From assembly GCA_025934495.1 (NCBI GenBank), contig JAICXY010000004.1:1-64000 (forward strand): a DNA stretch of 64,000 nucleotides, in the 5' to 3' direction. Below are positions 61,852 through 64,000 of this stretch, one piece after another (position 1 is the first letter of the stretch; every line of letters begins with the position of its first letter). The position numbers and the translations under genes are program-made. Below the pieces are notes generated by a model. That model made no database searches and was not told the origin of the DNA. It saw only the letters and a list, made by a program, of their open reading frames with translations. Origin of the DNA: Candidatus Nitrosocosmicus sp. GTDB taxonomy: Archaea; Thermoproteota; Nitrososphaeria; Nitrososphaerales; Nitrososphaeraceae.

Positions 61852-62403
61852 GTGACGGTTCCTGTTTATTTTAGGATTAGATGTCCAAAGCATTTAACAA
61901 GTGAAATAGTTAAACGATTAAATAAAAACCAGTTCATAATTAAAACAGTAATTCAAAAGGATTCATCATTTTTTGATAATTCCGCAACTGCATATCTAAA
62001 AGAAAAAACTGATTTTGAGGATATCTCATGTATGGCAGAAACGGATAGTGTAGAACAAAGTGACGAACTTAAATCATATCTTTATTTATATCTTGTTCAT
62101 TTTGATGTTGAGGTTTTATCATTTGACGTACCTGACTATAAAATATTAAAAGATAAACATGTATTATATATAGCTATTTCAACAGCAGGTATTGTATTTA
62201 TAACTCTGCTTGTTCATAATATGGCCCTAGCAACTCATGAAATGGGATTAATGCATAAAATAAATTGGATTGAAGTATTCGATCTCAATAATATATTTTG
62301 GAATGGAATAACTCCTGTTATTGCGGGATTAGGAGCACTGGGAATCGAAATATTTTTCCATAAACGTGTAGAATATTTCCATAAAATTCATTCAATTAAA
62401 TAA
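61852..62403 (+). CDS. Hypothetical membrane protein
   Basis: 183-aa ORF with C-terminal hydrophobic helices (LYIAISTAGIVFITLLVHN; GITPVIAGLGALGIEIFF). Confidence 0.55.
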   Translation: MTVPVYFRIRCPKHLTSEIVKRLNKNQFIIKTVIQKDSSFFDNSATAYLKEKTDFEDISCMAETDSVEQSDELKSYLYLYLVHFDVEVLSFDVPDYKILKDKHVLYIAISTAGIVFITLLVHNMALATHEMGLMHKINWIEVFDLNNIFWNGITPVIAGLGALGIEIFFHKRVEYFHKIHSIK

Positions 62404-63599
62404 ACAATGGAATTGATCTATGTTTCTAGATGTATTTTTAATAATAAAATTAGATTCTGTTCACTATTTTTTTGATTCAGTGAAAGAACTTTTATGAATT
62501 CTCTTTATAGATCAGCGTTTCAGCCAAAAAAAGAGAAAGGAACACAAGAAAAATATTCATATTATCTAATCCAAAAAATAGGTGCGCAGATATATGCATA
62601 TTAATGAAACAAATGAGAACTTGACATAATTTCACATCTTCTTTATTACTATATCATTTCTTATTGTAAAGAAACTCTACTAGTTGATTTCCATTTTATA
62701 CTGTTTCACCCATTAATTCATTTATTTGATCTCGGTCTCAAGTATATCTACCGCAGTTATATTGAGTATTTCTAGAAATACCATACCAGTTAAACCAAAA
62801 ATAATGATATTGCAAAAGAATATTTGAGAAATAATATAATTATGGATTAATATTTTTATTACAAATACCGTAATAAAGGATAGAGCCTACTATCAATACT
62901 GATAAACATAATAACCAATTAGATTGCACTTCGTTTTTGAGATTGAAATATTGTTGTAGTAATAGAGATATTTTTTGTTGATCTTGTGGTTGCATCCATG
63001 TTTCTATAAAAAAAGATTAAAGTATGTTTATTAAATGGGACTTAAATTTTAATATGTTTTTGTAATCTTTTCCAAACATAAATTGTATTATAATCTAAGG
63101 TACTAGCATTCTCTCTTTATTCTTCCGTATGTATTATATTGATACTCAAATCCTCTTTGAATTCTTGCTAATACTTCTTCTCTGGCTGTTCCCACAATTA
63201 TAGATTCACTATTATTTAATTGAAAATCATAATGGATTCTTCATCAACTATTTTTATTATTATTCCTAGATGAATCTCTATATTCTATTGGTTTAAACTC
63301 TATTGTATCAATAGGATTGGGTTGAAATAGAAAATTTACCATGTGCTCATTCTCATACGGTGATCTTTTAAATACTATGCAGTGTATCATTATGTAATTA
63401 AATATTTAATATATAAATTCTCAAAGAATAAATCTATCAACGAAAATGAAATAAAAGCATGTATTTATAGACAAGGTAGAAGGTATTTATAATATAGGTT
63501 CGATATATAAATTCTCAAGTACCTAACTACTTTTTTCCTTGCTAAAAAATGACCATATCCTATTTATTGTATAAAAAATATAGGATAATCTTTTCTCGA

Positions 63600-64000
63600 T
63601 TAAGCTGCAGATGTATACGTTGTTGTTGTGGTTCCAGCAGTGGTATTTGTATTGCTATTACTACTTCTATTATTTATTGAGGCATTAAATCTTGGATTTG
63701 CATTTTGTGCTGCTTTTATTATCTCTTCTGAATTTTGCTCAATTGTCTTTGCTGCATTGACATTTTGATTAAATATTTGTTTTGAATTGTCTTTTGTTTG
63801 TTGCAATACTGATTTCCATGAGTCAAGGCTGGAGAATATGATGCTGTTTGTATTTCTCAATGCAGATACTGCATTATCGGCAACCAAGCTTACAAACCTG
63901 CTGTATGCATTGACTGCTGCTTCAGGAGATATACATGAGTTAACTGAATTATTGAGGTTCTGTTGATATGGCCTCCATGCTGATTGAATGGAGTTTATTA
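63600..64000 (-). CDS. Helical, Ser/Thr/Asn-tailed protein, possibly phasin-like (5' end outside window)
   Basis: Frame stays open upstream of the tracked TTG start: SIQSAWRPYQQNLNNSVNSCISPEAAVNAYSRFVSLVADNAVSAL... Confidence 0.5.
   Translation of the reverse strand, partial: INSIQSAWRPYQQNLNNSVNSCISPEAAVNAYSRFVSLVADNAVSALRNTNSIIFSSLDSWKSVLQQTKDNSKQIFNQNVNAAKTIEQNSEEIIKAAQNANPRFNASINNRSSNSNTNTTAGTTTTTYTSAA

Overview
AT-rich archaeal chromosome segment. Gene content points to an ammonia-oxidising Thaumarchaeote/Nitrososphaeria, possibly Nitrosocosmicus-like; this lineage call is inference.

Housekeeping blocks that read clearly: a repair cluster (Hef-like helicase, XPB, Bax1), a sugar-modification cluster (DUF354, nucleotide-sugar dehydrogenase-like, hexapeptide acyltransferase, Gfo/Idh/MocA), ilvE, alba, argH, sdhA-C-D-B, trx, archease/hisS, the rpl7ae-rps28e-rpl24e-ndk-aIF5B operon, a phosphohexomutase, a YchF/Obg-type GTPase with kae1 and bud32, a PurF-like paralog, and two sensor kinases with two stand-alone receivers.

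Three tRNAs are visible: Pro; Gln with an extra ~17 nt in the D-arm; Leu with a long insertion in the anticodon region.

The spaces between blocks hold decayed insertion sequences from at least four families (IS6-like, IS5-like, DDE_Tnp_4-like, IS630-like) and short TIR-bounded derivatives.

Notable points: a perfect 8-bp target duplication around an IS6-like element; near-identical terminal motifs on IS6-like and IS630-like elements; two conserved genes (XPB and a nucleotide-sugar dehydrogenase-like gene) whose conserved N-termini lie upstream of any usable ATG/GTG/TTG; a PurF paralog lacking its catalytic Cys; a Cas4-like Fe-S nuclease with no cas neighbours; recent in-frame duplications in three genes; and paired kinases with an unusual modular sensor region. 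No CRISPR array was seen and no large unknown defence system was convincingly identified.
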